Shown here: in pieces, positions 36,333 through 44,617 of the stretch
Layout: every line of letters starts with the position of its first letter
Position numbering within the stretch: the stretch's first letter is position 1
Source: a virus
IMG/VR virus record: IMGVR_UViG_3300030202_001345
Span: 1-64,000 of that record
DNA: 64,000 nucleotides
Strand: one strand, 5' to 3'
Translations under genes and position numbers: made by a program
Notes under the pieces: generated by a model
The model's input: the letters and a program-made list of their open reading frames with translations, nothing else
What the model was told of the DNA's origin: nothing
Databases searched by the model: none

Positions 36333-38537
36333 TTACTTAATTATTTTTGACATATGTCCTTTATTATTATATTTTTTAAATCCTAAAGGACTTGATTGTA
36401 CAACACGTTCTGATATTGGTCTATATCTATGTTTGTTACACGCCATTAACGCTAAACCAGAGCTAATTGATGCATCATGTTTTGTTCTATTATTTATATT
36501 AAATCTAGCCCAGTCGTTTAATGTTCTTTGAAAATACATATTACCGTAACCTTGACTTAATAAACCCACGTGTTGTTCTATATATGTTTCTATAGCTGCT
36601 GCGTGAGCTTGCTTCATGTCTTCACTAGAGTTAGGTATACCACCTATTTCTCTTTCAGTAACTGATAACTTTAATTTATCAGGTCTATTCATACTAAAAC
36701 CTCTATAACCTCTTCTTTTAAAATGATATAATAATCTAGGTTTATTGTTTTCTGCTAGTATTGGCATGCCATAAAAAATACAAGCCATTAATACATCTTC
36801 AAAAAATATTTCAGCTGTTTGAGGTCTAGCTATATACTCTAAAAAAAATTGATTTGGAGGCGCATCCTCCATACTAAACTTGGTTAAACCATGTAAAGCT
36901 CCATTGGATCCTCTTCTATCTACGGTTCCTGATATGTCATAACTATCACAACCAAAAGCACCTATGTGTTCGTTTCCAGGATATTTTAATCCTTTTTTTA
37001 ATGCTACATTATTTTGTAGATGTAACGGTGGAACCCAACTAATTAAAAACCTACCGTCATTGTTTGGGTAAAAAATAACTCTTGTGTCTTGAGTTCCGTT
37101 TTCCCAACGAAAAGAACCTTTTGTTATTATGTTTGTATTTCTAATATCTTCATTGTAATCAACTTGTTGATATATCTTAGTTAGATTAAATAAAGATGAT
37201 TTTGCTTCATCTCTAAAAGCGTGTTGCTCAGTTCTTGGGAATTGTCTATAAAATTCATTTAAAGCCTCTTGGTCTCCTTTTAATCCATCAACTTCATTTT
37301 GCCAATAATTTATTACACCTAAATTTATTTTATTCCCATGCGGCCCAATAGTTTCTTTTTTTGGATCTTCGAATACAGGTACGCCATAAGAATCAATGTA
37401 TCCTTCGTAGTTCCATTCCATAGGTATGAACAAACTATATAATCCTGAGCGAGTCTGTCCATTGGCGTTTCTTTTTGTAACATCTGAGTCATAGTAAAGT
37501 TTTTTAAAGTTTTCTCCACCTTTGTCTAGCGCGTTGCTAGTTGATCCCATCATGCATTTACCTACTACTCTACTACCTAATCTTAATGTTGTTTTCGTAA
37601 CACGCCAGTTGTTGAGGATGTTGTTTGGCCTTTCCCACTTACCGGATTCGTCGTGAACGAGGAGTTTAAGCTTCTCTCCATCATAGGAGTTGTCGCCGGT
37701 ATTTTTCCAATCGATAGTGGTATCGAGTCCTGCAAGATCGGTCTTGGTCTCGTTGTTGTCGAGTTTCCTTCTTGTGAACTTGGATGCTGGTACCCTGTAG
37801 GCAAGCTCGGTCTTGGGACGGTCCATACCGTCCTGTATCGGTTTGAAAAAGAACGGGTAATTGACCGATATTGGGACGACTTTATCAGTGAACATTGTTT
37901 TTGCATCGGGCCCAGATTTGGACAATATTCCGTACCGTGAGTCGGAATTAATAGTTGCAAGATTAACCACTTCTCCTGAGGCCATAAACGAAAATCCTGA
38001 TCTACGATTTTTAAGATAGCACATTCCATAACTTCTGGCGTCTGCTTTACAAGCTTCCCAGAAAATGTAGAATAATCTATTTGCTTCCCTAAAATCTGGT
38101 TTCCCAACATCAATCTTGGACCACTGCAGGTACATATAGTGAGTACCAGTAAGGTAAGTAGCCACATCTTTATTATAGAACCAAAAGCCCTGTTCTCTTC
38201 TAATAAATTCTTTATCAATGTAATCATACCAGTCTTCTTTAAATTCTATAGGATAAGTATCCCAGTCAAATCTTGTTTTTATTTTTTTTAACTCTTCAGG
38301 TATAATTGATCTACTCCACGTATTGTTATCAAATTTAACTACATCACTTTGTTTTGGTAACGCAATTTTTAAATTTTGTATTTCATACACATCACCAATC
38401 TCACCACTTTTACTTATAACTATAACATCGTGTTCTTCGTTATAACCATATTTCCATTTTTTACCTCTATTTAGTTTTTTTAAAACATGAGGTTTAATGT
38501 GATCTTCTAGTACTTTATATAAATCTTGCTTATACAT
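36333..38537 (-). CDS. terL: terminase large subunit
   Basis: The 734-aa packaging motor has an N-terminal ATPase and a C-terminal nuclease. The Walker A is a deviant form, NRRSGFSFMASGE near residue 180, and Walker B is KLLVHDESGKW near 295 with the catalytic Asp-Glu. The RNase H-like nuclease starts near GAFGCDSYDISGT around residue 530 with the first acidic ligand. No small terminase subunit is recognised nearby; one of the small genes to the right may fill that role. Confidence 0.85.
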   Translation of the reverse strand: MYKQDLYKVLEDHIKPHVLKKLNRGKKWKYGYNEEHDVIVISKSGEIGDVYEIQNLKIALPKQSDVVKFDNNTWSRSIIPEELKKIKTRFDWDTYPIEFKEDWYDYIDKEFIRREQGFWFYNKDVATYLTGTHYMYLQWSKIDVGKPDFREANRLFYIFWEACKADARSYGMCYLKNRRSGFSFMASGEVVNLATINSDSRYGILSKSGPDAKTMFTDKVVPISVNYPFFFKPIQDGMDRPKTELAYRVPASKFTRRKLDNNETKTDLAGLDTTIDWKNTGDNSYDGEKLKLLVHDESGKWERPNNILNNWRVTKTTLRLGSRVVGKCMMGSTSNALDKGGENFKKLYYDSDVTKRNANGQTRSGLYSLFIPMEWNYEGYIDSYGVPVFEDPKKETIGPHGNKINLGVINYWQNEVDGLKGDQEALNEFYRQFPRTEQHAFRDEAKSSLFNLTKIYQQVDYNEDIRNTNIITKGSFRWENGTQDTRVIFYPNNDGRFLISWVPPLHLQNNVALKKGLKYPGNEHIGAFGCDSYDISGTVDRRGSNGALHGLTKFSMEDAPPNQFFLEYIARPQTAEIFFEDVLMACIFYGMPILAENNKPRLLYHFKRRGYRGFSMNRPDKLKLSVTEREIGGIPNSSEDMKQAHAAAIETYIEQHVGLLSQGYGNMYFQRTLNDWARFNINNRTKHDASISSGLALMACNKHRYRPISERVVQSSPLGFKKYNNKGHMSKIIK

Positions 38538-38809
38538 TACGTAGATCTTCCTTCTGCAAACCCTTTAAAACTTCTTTCTTTAGTTTTTTTAGGTTTTTCA
38601 TTTAATAAATTTTCTTCTTCTTGTATGCGTTGTAGTATTTCAAACGCATCAAATATAGCTAACTTTTTTGTAGCTGCTGCGTTTTTTAAACGATCAGCTG
38701 ATATGTCATCGTCTGAATCTACAATAGGTTCTTTAGCAACCTTAATTAACTCATCAACTGCTTTTTGCCCAGCTTGGATTATACTCTTCTTCGTTTCCTT
38801 TATATTCAT
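38537..38809 (-). CDS. small helical protein upstream of terL
   Basis: A 90-aa, charged helical protein (KKSIIQAGQKAVDELIKVAK, then SDDDISADRLKNAAATKKLA) ending one base before the terL start. Size, charge and position fit a terminase small subunit or a packaging accessory, but no HTH is clear. It overlaps the preceding GroES-like gene by 56 bases. Confidence 0.55.
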   Translation of the reverse strand: MNIKETKKSIIQAGQKAVDELIKVAKEPIVDSDDDISADRLKNAAATKKLAIFDAFEILQRIQEEENLLNEKPKKTKERSFKGFAEGRST

Positions 38810-39359
38810 ATTTAATTAAAATGTCATCAACGTCTAAACAATATAATCGTTGATTATTTATTATAAACTCAAATTCACGATTGTTAGGAAAGCCAACAAG
38901 ATCTCCCTCGTTTATTCCCTGCACTTCTAAGAGCTTATTACCGTGTTTAAGTATACCAACATTCTTTTGCTCTTTTTCAAGCGTTAGATTGTTATTATTT
39001 TTAATAGGCATAACGAAACATCTAGTACCAAACGAGTGCCATTTAACAACACGTTTATAAAGATATATTTGATCGGGTTGACAAAAAAACATATCCTCTT
39101 TAAATTTCTTACTACTGTCTACAGCTTCACCTTTAACATTATAGTATCTTCTAAAAACATTGTGATGTATAATAACCTCATCTCCCTCTTCTATAACAGT
39201 ATTGTAAGCTGTTGGTACATTCATAACAACTGCTTTTCTATTTATAAACTTAAACTTTTCTATACTACTATTTAGTATTAAGTCTTTGTCTTCTACTTTT
39301 ATAGAATTATCATATCGATCACCTATCGGTTTAACGATAAAATTCCAAACACTTTTCAT
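38754..39359 (-). CDS. GroES-like beta-barrel protein
   Basis: A 201-aa protein with a GroES-like opening: VKPIGDRYDNSIKVEDKDL, a loop with VPTAYNTVIEEGDEVIIHHN, and later IKNNNNLTLEKEQKNVGILK and EVQGINEGDLVGFPNN. The second GD element suggests two barrel-like repeats. It would be a second GroES-type protein beside the true GroES at 46.4 kb. It may act in capsid folding with the phage GroEL or be structural. The call is by pattern only. Confidence 0.5.
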   Translation of the reverse strand: MKSVWNFIVKPIGDRYDNSIKVEDKDLILNSSIEKFKFINRKAVVMNVPTAYNTVIEEGDEVIIHHNVFRRYYNVKGEAVDSSKKFKEDMFFCQPDQIYLYKRVVKWHSFGTRCFVMPIKNNNNLTLEKEQKNVGILKHGNKLLEVQGINEGDLVGFPNNREFEFIINNQRLYCLDVDDILIKYEYKGNEEEYNPSWAKSS

Positions 39360-39595
39360 TAATATTGTAAATCATACTCAACAGATATAGCCATGTTAGA
39401 ATTAAATTTTTTCCACGGTAATATTTCGTTGTTCTTTTTTATAAAAATGTTATAAGCGTTTTCTTCGTCTTTAATTATATCACTTATGATATGGTTTCCA
39501 TAAACCTCTTGACCAACCGAGTAATGCATCGCATTGTCTTTGTATTCAGAACCTATGCTGATTTTTCTTATTTTAGATTCCACTTTCTTTTTCAA
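39359..39595 (-). CDS. hypothetical protein
   Basis: A 78-aa protein with a basic N-terminus (MKKKVESKIRKISIG) and a beta-rich body (YSVGQEVYGNHIISDIIKDE). It shares one base with the next gene and overlaps the upstream gene by 23 bases, so it is translationally coupled. No family is recognised. Confidence 0.55.
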   Translation of the reverse strand: MKKKVESKIRKISIGSEYKDNAMHYSVGQEVYGNHIISDIIKDEENAYNIFIKKNNEILPWKKFNSNMAISVEYDLQY

Positions 39596-39815
39596 TTGGT
39601 GTGTAGGTACCGTTTGTTAAATCGATATTTACTGATCCATACTCTGCTTCTAATTCTTTTTTAGTTTCCTCTACAGCTTCATTTAAATTACCAAGCTTGT
39701 GAAGCATAGCGTGTTTTTGAGATGCTACACCACCTATTTGAATAAGTAGTTCTTTTATTTCCTCTTGTTGTTTTACAACTTTTTCTAATTGTGCTTTTTT
39801 TATTTTTTTTGCCAT
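39573..39815 (-). CDS. small coiled-coil protein
   Basis: An 80-aa protein with a Lys-rich start and a coiled coil over about residues 8-60 (QLEKVVKQQEEIKELLIQIG, LNEAVEETKKELEAE). No family is recognised. Position between the holin and packaging genes suggests a lysis or head accessory, with no direct evidence. Confidence 0.55.
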   Translation of the reverse strand: MAKKIKKAQLEKVVKQQEEIKELLIQIGGVASQKHAMLHKLGNLNEAVEETKKELEAEYGSVNIDLTNGTYTPIEKESGI

Positions 39816-39840
39816 TGTATTAAATTTAATTGATTATCTA

Positions 39841-40299
39841 CTATTTATTATTACTTATACTTTTAAATTTTTCCGCTCCACGTGAACCAAAATAGGCTAC
39901 ATAAACAGTTACTAAAAGTGTTTTGAGTAAATCTACCCAACTTTTTTCTACACTAAAACCCCATTCAAAACTATCTAATATTATAAACAATACCATAGAT
40001 ACTGTTAAAAATATAAGTGACATAGGTCTAGTGTTTTTACTTAACCATGAATCTGATTTCATATCGCTAACCCAGCGTTTTGAAACCTCTTCCATCTCAA
40101 CCATATCAAGCTCTAACAGCTTCATGGCTTTTTCTTTATCTTCTGGTGGTAACTCTGGATCGTTGTTTATTAAGTTTTTAACCACGCCTAACAAACCTTT
40201 ATCTGGCATCACATCTCCTATGGCTTGTACAAGACCTGATTTACCTAATAAAAATTGTCCGACTTTAGTGTCTTTAAACTTTTTTCTTTTATCACTCAT
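39841..40299 (-). CDS. holin (3TM-type family)
   Basis: The 152-aa protein matches the common phage 3TM holin layout: a soluble helical N-terminus, the signature RWVSDMKSDSWLSKNTRP, two strong membrane segments (PMSLIFLTVSMVLFIILDSF and LKTLLVTVYVAYFGSRG), and a charged end. It would open the inner membrane so the amidase encoded at 43.97-44.39 kb can reach the cell wall. Confidence 0.75.
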   Translation of the reverse strand: MSDKRKKFKDTKVGQFLLGKSGLVQAIGDVMPDKGLLGVVKNLINNDPELPPEDKEKAMKLLELDMVEMEEVSKRWVSDMKSDSWLSKNTRPMSLIFLTVSMVLFIILDSFEWGFSVEKSWVDLLKTLLVTVYVAYFGSRGAEKFKSISNNK

Positions 40300-40496
40300 T
40301 ACATTTTCTTTTCAATAACATACTTTGCGCCTGGAAATGTATAATCATAACCAGGATACATAACCTTAGTATATCCTCTATCATCAGTACCAAGCACTTT
40401 AAACTCAACACCTTTCATAGTAATATTACCTCCGGGAATAACGTTATATGGTTTGTTAACATCGGGACTATCTTTTTTATAACCCTTTAAACTCAT
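40299..40496 (-). CDS. small beta-rich hypothetical protein
   Basis: A 65-aa protein with Gly/Tyr/Lys-rich beta segments (VIPGGNITMKGVEFKVLG, GYTKVMYPGYDYTFPG). It has a stop-start overlap with the holin gene. No family is recognised. Confidence 0.5.
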   Translation of the reverse strand: MSLKGYKKDSPDVNKPYNVIPGGNITMKGVEFKVLGTDDRGYTKVMYPGYDYTFPGAKYVIEKKM

Positions 40497-40497
40497 A

Positions 40498-41811
40498 TTA
40501 ATCGCATGGAGGACATGGAGGACAATTACCTTTACGCACGTTTCTCGCTGTCTTTTTGTCTTTTATTTTCTTTTTTGTTTTATCAACAAAATTACCTATA
40601 ATTTTACCAATTTTAGGTAGTTTAACTTTCGCATCTACATCAGCATCAACACTAACATTAACACCTCTTTTTTTCTTTTTAGTAAGATCATCAGATGATG
40701 AACTAGATAATGTTTCTGTCGATGAAGGTGTAACTTTTGTTTCATCATTAGTCATATAACTTAGTGTGCCCGCAAAAGACTTGTTGTTTTGACCTGCTAT
40801 ATTTTCTTTTGGTTTGTTAAAACCTGAGCAACCTTCTGCATTAGGATTTTTTTCACACCTAGATTTTTCTTTTTTATAGTATTCGTACGTTTCACCACCT
40901 ATTTCATGAGCTTTTGGACCACCAGAACTTGCAGGTTTTTCGTAGTCATCTTGACTTACGTTAGTTCTTGTACCACTACCATAATCAACAGTTACATTTT
41001 CTTCACTCCTATTTATAGGATTTGGATTTGATGCTTGCATAACTTTAGCCATACCACTTCCTTCAGAAGATGCTAAAGCCATAATATTGCTTTTCATTTG
41101 GTAACCCATACCACTATTCATACCTACTTTAGCTTCAACTTTTCTAAAACCTGAGTTAATAAGATCTTGGTTTCTTTTGTTAAATACATCTTCGTTTTCA
41201 AACGTTTCTGTTTTTTCAACACCTGGTATAACTTCTGATTTTTCTGGAGTAACTGTAGTTATTTTACTAATTGTTTTTCTAGCAACTGGTTTTACTACTT
41301 CAGTTCTTTTTCCTGCAGTAACATCAATATCGGCGTCAACTTTAATTCCAGGTCCTTTAGGATTTTTAGCGTCTGCATAAGCAACCGCGTCATTACCTCT
41401 AATTCTTCTTTTCTTTTTATCGCCAACCGCAATACCGTGTTCTTGACTAGTTGTTACGGTTTGACCTCTATACTGGCCATGCCCATCCATCATAGTAGAA
41501 GATGTAAACCCTCCGTCAGCTAATTTGTTAGCAGCGTCTTTCATAGCTTTTCTACCACCGCTATAAAGATTTTTAACATTGTTACCAGCCGCAACATTAT
41601 TAACACCGTCAATACCTCCAGCTATAACCTGCCCATCTTTTATTAATACGCTACCAGTTCCTTTTAATCCTTTTCGTATTTCTTTTTTAGCTTTAAAATA
41701 CTTTTTTTCTCTTTGTCTTTGCTCTTTGTTTCCAAATATTGATCGAGCAAAATTACTTAATTGTTTAGGTCCTTCACCTTCGTGAGGAAGACCCTTCATT
41801 GTAAATGCCAT
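40498..41811 (-). CDS. low-complexity protein with MAF-MKG leader
   Basis: A 437-aa protein if it starts at ATG 41811; a longer frame to 41883 is less likely because it runs over the neighbouring gene. It begins MAFTMKGLPHEG, a leader shared with other genes nearby. The body is Lys/Thr/Asn/Gly-rich and probably disordered, with a beta-like segment (GSVLIKDGQVIAGGIDGV) and a Cys-rich end (NCPPCPPCD). It is likely a virion decoration or disordered accessory protein; its function is unknown. Confidence 0.5.
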   Translation of the reverse strand: MAFTMKGLPHEGEGPKQLSNFARSIFGNKEQRQREKKYFKAKKEIRKGLKGTGSVLIKDGQVIAGGIDGVNNVAAGNNVKNLYSGGRKAMKDAANKLADGGFTSSTMMDGHGQYRGQTVTTSQEHGIAVGDKKKRRIRGNDAVAYADAKNPKGPGIKVDADIDVTAGKRTEVVKPVARKTISKITTVTPEKSEVIPGVEKTETFENEDVFNKRNQDLINSGFRKVEAKVGMNSGMGYQMKSNIMALASSEGSGMAKVMQASNPNPINRSEENVTVDYGSGTRTNVSQDDYEKPASSGGPKAHEIGGETYEYYKKEKSRCEKNPNAEGCSGFNKPKENIAGQNNKSFAGTLSYMTNDETKVTPSSTETLSSSSSDDLTKKKKRGVNVSVDADVDAKVKLPKIGKIIGNFVDKTKKKIKDKKTARNVRKGNCPPCPPCD

Positions 41812-41821
41812 AGTTTTAATT

Positions 41822-42172
41822 TTATACGTTATATTTATTGTCTTTAAATTTCGTGCCAGACAGCTGATAAGCTTGCGCTTCATAGCCTAGTTGTTTTGGA
41901 TCACCTGACAAAGCTCTGGCGCTGTGTTTTGGTATTGTCTCACCTTTCCAATAAATATTTTGATCGTCATAATCTAATTCACCGGATTTCATTTGAGCGA
42001 CGTGGACACTCTCGTGCCCCTCAACTTCTTTATGAAACTTTGGATCTAGCTTGTCATTAAGTATAATCACCTGATTTTTAAGTGATTCACCTAAAACCCC
42101 TGGACCTAAATCACGTTGATAAACGGGAGTTATATCCGACTCGTATGGTGGGTTATTTAGTTTAAATGCCAT
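41822..42172 (-). CDS. small HExxH metallopeptidase-like protein
   Basis: A 116-aa protein. It starts MAFKLNNPP and carries HESVHVAQ near residue 54, an HExxH zinc motif, followed about 40 residues later by YEAQAYQLSG, where the Glu is well placed as a third ligand (gluzincin style). The layout resembles DUF4157-like or toxin-associated peptidases. It may process virion or host proteins. It has no signal peptide. Confidence 0.55.
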   Translation of the reverse strand: MAFKLNNPPYESDITPVYQRDLGPGVLGESLKNQVIILNDKLDPKFHKEVEGHESVHVAQMKSGELDYDDQNIYWKGETIPKHSARALSGDPKQLGYEAQAYQLSGTKFKDNKYNV

Positions 42173-42173
42173 G

Positions 42174-42332
42174 CTATTTTCTTTTAAATGGTATCATTCT
42201 ATTTAAAGCTTGTTTTCTACTCTCACAACCACAAGGAATACCAAGTCCTTCTGATAACATATTAACAGCAGCCTTAATACCTGTTGGTCTGGTTATTTTA
42301 TTTTCTATAAAATCTCCTAAACCTTTGTCCAT
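42174..42332 (-). CDS. small basic protein with CGC motif
   Basis: A 52-aa frame (start ATG 42332, TAATG overlap with the upstream stop) with GIPCGCESRKQALNRMIPF near its C-terminus. Tight coupling on both sides supports expression. Unknown function. Confidence 0.5.
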   Translation of the reverse strand: MDKGLGDFIENKITRPTGIKAAVNMLSEGLGIPCGCESRKQALNRMIPFKRK

Positions 42333-42613
42333 TACGCTCCTTTTTTATCAGGGTTTTGATCTGAAACAATAGGCATGTCGTTAAAATATCTATTACTTGA
42401 CATGTGTTTAGATATTTGACAACCACCCATCATGTTAACTCCCTTGCTATACATTCCAGCTGCTTCTGCTTTTTTACTCATAGCACCACTTATAAGTGTA
42501 GGTAGTACCTTAGCAGCAATAGCTCCTAATATTTTTGGCGCTCCAGGTTCACTTTTTTGGTGAGCTGGCCCGCAATGTTGTATGTGGCCTTTGCCACTTT
42601 TATCGTGTCCCAT
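42332..42613 (-). CDS. hypothetical protein
   Basis: A 93-aa protein with a His/Lys N-terminus (MGHDKSGKGHIQHCGPAHQK), a hydrophobic middle (ILGAIAAKVLPTLISGAMS) that could cross a membrane, and a polar tail. Its N-terminus resembles the His-rich gene next door, hinting at a shared origin. Confidence 0.5.
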   Translation of the reverse strand: MGHDKSGKGHIQHCGPAHQKSEPGAPKILGAIAAKVLPTLISGAMSKKAEAAGMYSKGVNMMGGCQISKHMSSNRYFNDMPIVSDQNPDKKGA

Positions 42614-42624
42614 AATTTTAATTT

Positions 42625-42900
42625 TTAATGATGTTTTTTATCGTACTTTAAATCTCCAGCTAGTTTTGAAATATGTTTTTCATCAGCTGTCATTTTTTCA
42701 TCGCTATGTCCATGATGATCATCATATAAAACATCTCTTTTAAGATAGTCCATATGAGCAGCATCATCTCTTTCAGCGGCTGCAACATTACAATCAGTTA
42801 CATGTGTATGTCCGTGTTGATCGTATTTTGCGTAGTGTGGGTGATTACCCGTATATTTTCCATAGTGACCTTTTTCATGATCACAACAACCTTTTCCCAT
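42625..42900 (-). CDS. histidine-rich protein, possible metal binder
   Basis: A 91-aa protein in which roughly one residue in five is His, spaced in GHYGKYTGNHPHYAKYDQHG, VLYDDHHGHSDEK and a KKHH end, plus a CC pair near the start. The composition suggests binding of Zn, Ni, Cu or Fe. A virion or tail role is possible given the position; no family is recognised. Confidence 0.5.
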   Translation of the reverse strand: MGKGCCDHEKGHYGKYTGNHPHYAKYDQHGHTHVTDCNVAAAERDDAAHMDYLKRDVLYDDHHGHSDEKMTADEKHISKLAGDLKYDKKHH

Positions 42901-42910
42901 AATTATTAAT

Positions 42911-43267
42911 TTAGTTTGTTAATTTTGAAGCAGCTTTTTTTCCTATATTTTTAGCGGCTAATTTAGCATATGCTTTTGATAAAACCTTATAAGCGCCTTT
43001 ACCACCTATTAAATCTATAGCACCGCCTCCTTGATTCATCATTGGATTACTTGGCCCAGTTATATTGTGAACAAACCTTTTGCCTAATGTACTAAAAAAA
43101 CCTCCTACACCTCCACCTTCTTCAAACTGAGGAGTGTTAGCTACATGTTCTTTATACGCTGACAGTCCTGGCATTTCAAAAATAACTTCCGTAGGTTTAA
43201 CTTCAACACTACTGTTAGCAGAATCTCCAGACGAGTACATAACAGGTCCTTTCATTTTAAAAGCCAT
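42911..43267 (-). CDS. Gly-rich protein with MAFKMKG leader
   Basis: A 118-aa protein beginning MAFKMKGPVMYSSG. It has a Gly/Phe-rich middle (FEEGGGVGGFFSTLGKR) and a Lys/Ala-rich end (LSKAYAKLAAKNIGKKAAS). The leader matches neighbouring genes. The function is unknown; minor virion protein is a guess. Confidence 0.5.
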   Translation of the reverse strand: MAFKMKGPVMYSSGDSANSSVEVKPTEVIFEMPGLSAYKEHVANTPQFEEGGGVGGFFSTLGKRFVHNITGPSNPMMNQGGGAIDLIGGKGAYKVLSKAYAKLAAKNIGKKAASKLTN

Positions 43268-43401
43268 TACTTCTTTTTCTTAATTGGTTTACAATCAGGC
43301 ACACGTCTATCACCTTTCTTTTTAAAAGTAGCTTTACCGTTTACTATATGAGTATAACCAGTCCAGCAAGGAGTTTTTTTCTTTTTAATTTTATTAGCCA
43401 T
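43267..43401 (-). CDS. small Lys-rich protein
   Basis: A 44-aa basic peptide (start MANKIKKKKTPCWTGY, end CKPIKKKK) with two Cys residues. Its stop overlaps the start of the MAFKMKG gene. Similar Lys-rich peptides surround it, so it probably belongs to a set of nucleic-acid or virion-associated basic proteins. Confidence 0.5.
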   Translation of the reverse strand: MANKIKKKKTPCWTGYTHIVNGKATFKKKGDRRVPDCKPIKKKK

Positions 43402-43694
43402 TACTTCTTTTTCTTTTTTACAACTTTACCATTATCATCGTACTCTAAAAACGGAGGTAATTTCTTTTTACCTTTTTCTTTACCATCCGACTTTTGCTTA
43501 GGTCCACCTTTAGATTTACAACCAAAATTATTAGCATAGTTAGCCATTTCAACTACAGATTTACTATAGTCATCTTTATTAGCCATGACCGCACTAGCGG
43601 CTGAACAGGTGTCTTTACCTTTCATATTCTTTTTCACCCACGCGGTGAACTTACCTTTATTTTTATCTTTTATTTCTGGGAATTGATTTGCCAT
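43401..43694 (-). CDS. small Lys-rich protein
   Basis: A 97-aa basic protein with a helical N-terminal half (GKFTAWVKKNMKGKD, then SAASAVMANKDDYSKSVVEM) and a Lys/Gly-rich tail ending KVVKKKKK. Stop-start overlap with the previous gene. Unknown role; I recall similar proteins in Bacteroidetes phages. Confidence 0.55.
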   Translation of the reverse strand: MANQFPEIKDKNKGKFTAWVKKNMKGKDTCSAASAVMANKDDYSKSVVEMANYANNFGCKSKGGPKQKSDGKEKGKKKLPPFLEYDDNGKVVKKKKK

Positions 43695-43697
43695 GAT

Positions 43698-43964
43698 TTA
43701 CCATTTTACTTTGTTAGCCCAATATGCTGCACTAAATACTCCTTTAGCAATATTCTTAGCGTGTCTAGCTTTAAAGCTTTTACGTCTTGCTTTTGACTTA
43801 GCGTCTTTCTTTTTACCAGCAGTGCTTACACCTTGCTGGCCAAATCTAATTATCTTCTCTTTACCACCTTTACAAGCCTTAACTATATGAGACTTTGTTT
43901 TGTGGCCGGATGTTTTCTTGGGCTTATTACATGCCAGATCTGATTTCTTAAATTTGTTTGCCAT
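43698..43964 (-). CDS. basic protein, DUF5872-like
   Basis: The 88-aa protein (ATG 43964, MANKFKKSDLAC; the longer frame to 44036 overlaps the amidase) is highly basic. It ends with a conserved-looking block, ARRKSFKARHAKNI then FSAAYWANKVKW. The spacing matches a family seen in T4-like and marine phages (RRKSFRARH followed by YWSC) but with Cys lost. The function is not known to me; nucleic-acid binding fits its charge. Confidence 0.55.
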   Translation of the reverse strand: MANKFKKSDLACNKPKKTSGHKTKSHIVKACKGGKEKIIRFGQQGVSTAGKKKDAKSKARRKSFKARHAKNIAKGVFSAAYWANKVKW

Positions 43965-43965
43965 T

Positions 43966-44391
43966 TTATAAATTACAATATTCAGCTTGAACATCAAAGC
44001 AAGGACAGGATTTAGCCGCAAACTCGTTGTGACCATGTATCGTTGCTTTTGGATGTAGCTTTTTTAATATTCTTAATAGTTCTAATAGCGTTGCTATTTG
44101 TTCAGATGTTCTAGTGTCTTTAGCTATCCACTTACCATTAGAACCTCTTTCAGCCTCAACACCACCAATATAGCAAATACCTATACTGCCTTTATTGTGG
44201 CCTTTTACGTGAGCACCTGTTTCTGTTATAGGTCTACCATATTCTATCATACCGTCTAAACCTATTACATAATGGTAACCAATACCTCGCCACCCTCTGG
44301 CTTTGTGCCATTCATCTATTGTAGCTGCAGATATTTCTTTACCTTCTTGTGTAGCAGAGCAATGTATAATGATTTTGTTTACATCTCTCAT
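43966..44391 (-). CDS. N-acetylmuramoyl-L-alanine amidase (endolysin)
   Basis: A 141-aa amidase of the T7 lysozyme/Amidase_2 type. Zinc ligands are in IIIHCSAT near residue 10 and IHGHNEFAAKSCPCFD near 119-130 (His and Cys). The GIGYHYVIGLDGMIEYGRP strand motif and TGAHVKGHN are typical. It cuts the amide bond between muramic acid and peptide in the cell wall. No signal peptide, so it depends on the holin. Confidence 0.9.
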   Translation of the reverse strand: MRDVNKIIIHCSATQEGKEISAATIDEWHKARGWRGIGYHYVIGLDGMIEYGRPITETGAHVKGHNKGSIGICYIGGVEAERGSNGKWIAKDTRTSEQIATLLELLRILKKLHPKATIHGHNEFAAKSCPCFDVQAEYCNL

Positions 44392-44606
44392 TAACCCATC
44401 TTAGCGATAGTAGTAATAGGTCCAGCTATATACTTACTAGGGTATTTAGATACTTGCATACCTGTTATACCTGCACTCCAACCTGGAGCGTGTAATCTAC
44501 CGTGCTGGTCTAGTGGTCCGTCCCATATATAAGATTCACCTACTATACCTACTTTTCCTTTACCGTGCATTTCTGCGTGTGGATCGTTTTTATAATGATT
44601 TGCCAT
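44391..44606 (-). CDS. hypothetical protein
   Basis: A 71-aa Gly/His-rich protein (DPHAEMHGKGKVGIVGES, then GPLDQHGRLHAPGWSAG). It shares a base with the amidase gene start. No family is recognised; likely a small virion-associated protein. Confidence 0.5.
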   Translation of the reverse strand: MANHYKNDPHAEMHGKGKVGIVGESYIWDGPLDQHGRLHAPGWSAGITGMQVSKYPSKYIAGPITTIAKMG

Positions 44607-44617
44607 AATTTTAATTT

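Noticed and set aside
37583-38227. 214-aa minus-strand frame inside terL
   Set aside because: Same strand, different frame, inside well-supported terminase sequence; Pro/Ser/Thr-rich as expected of a shadow frame.
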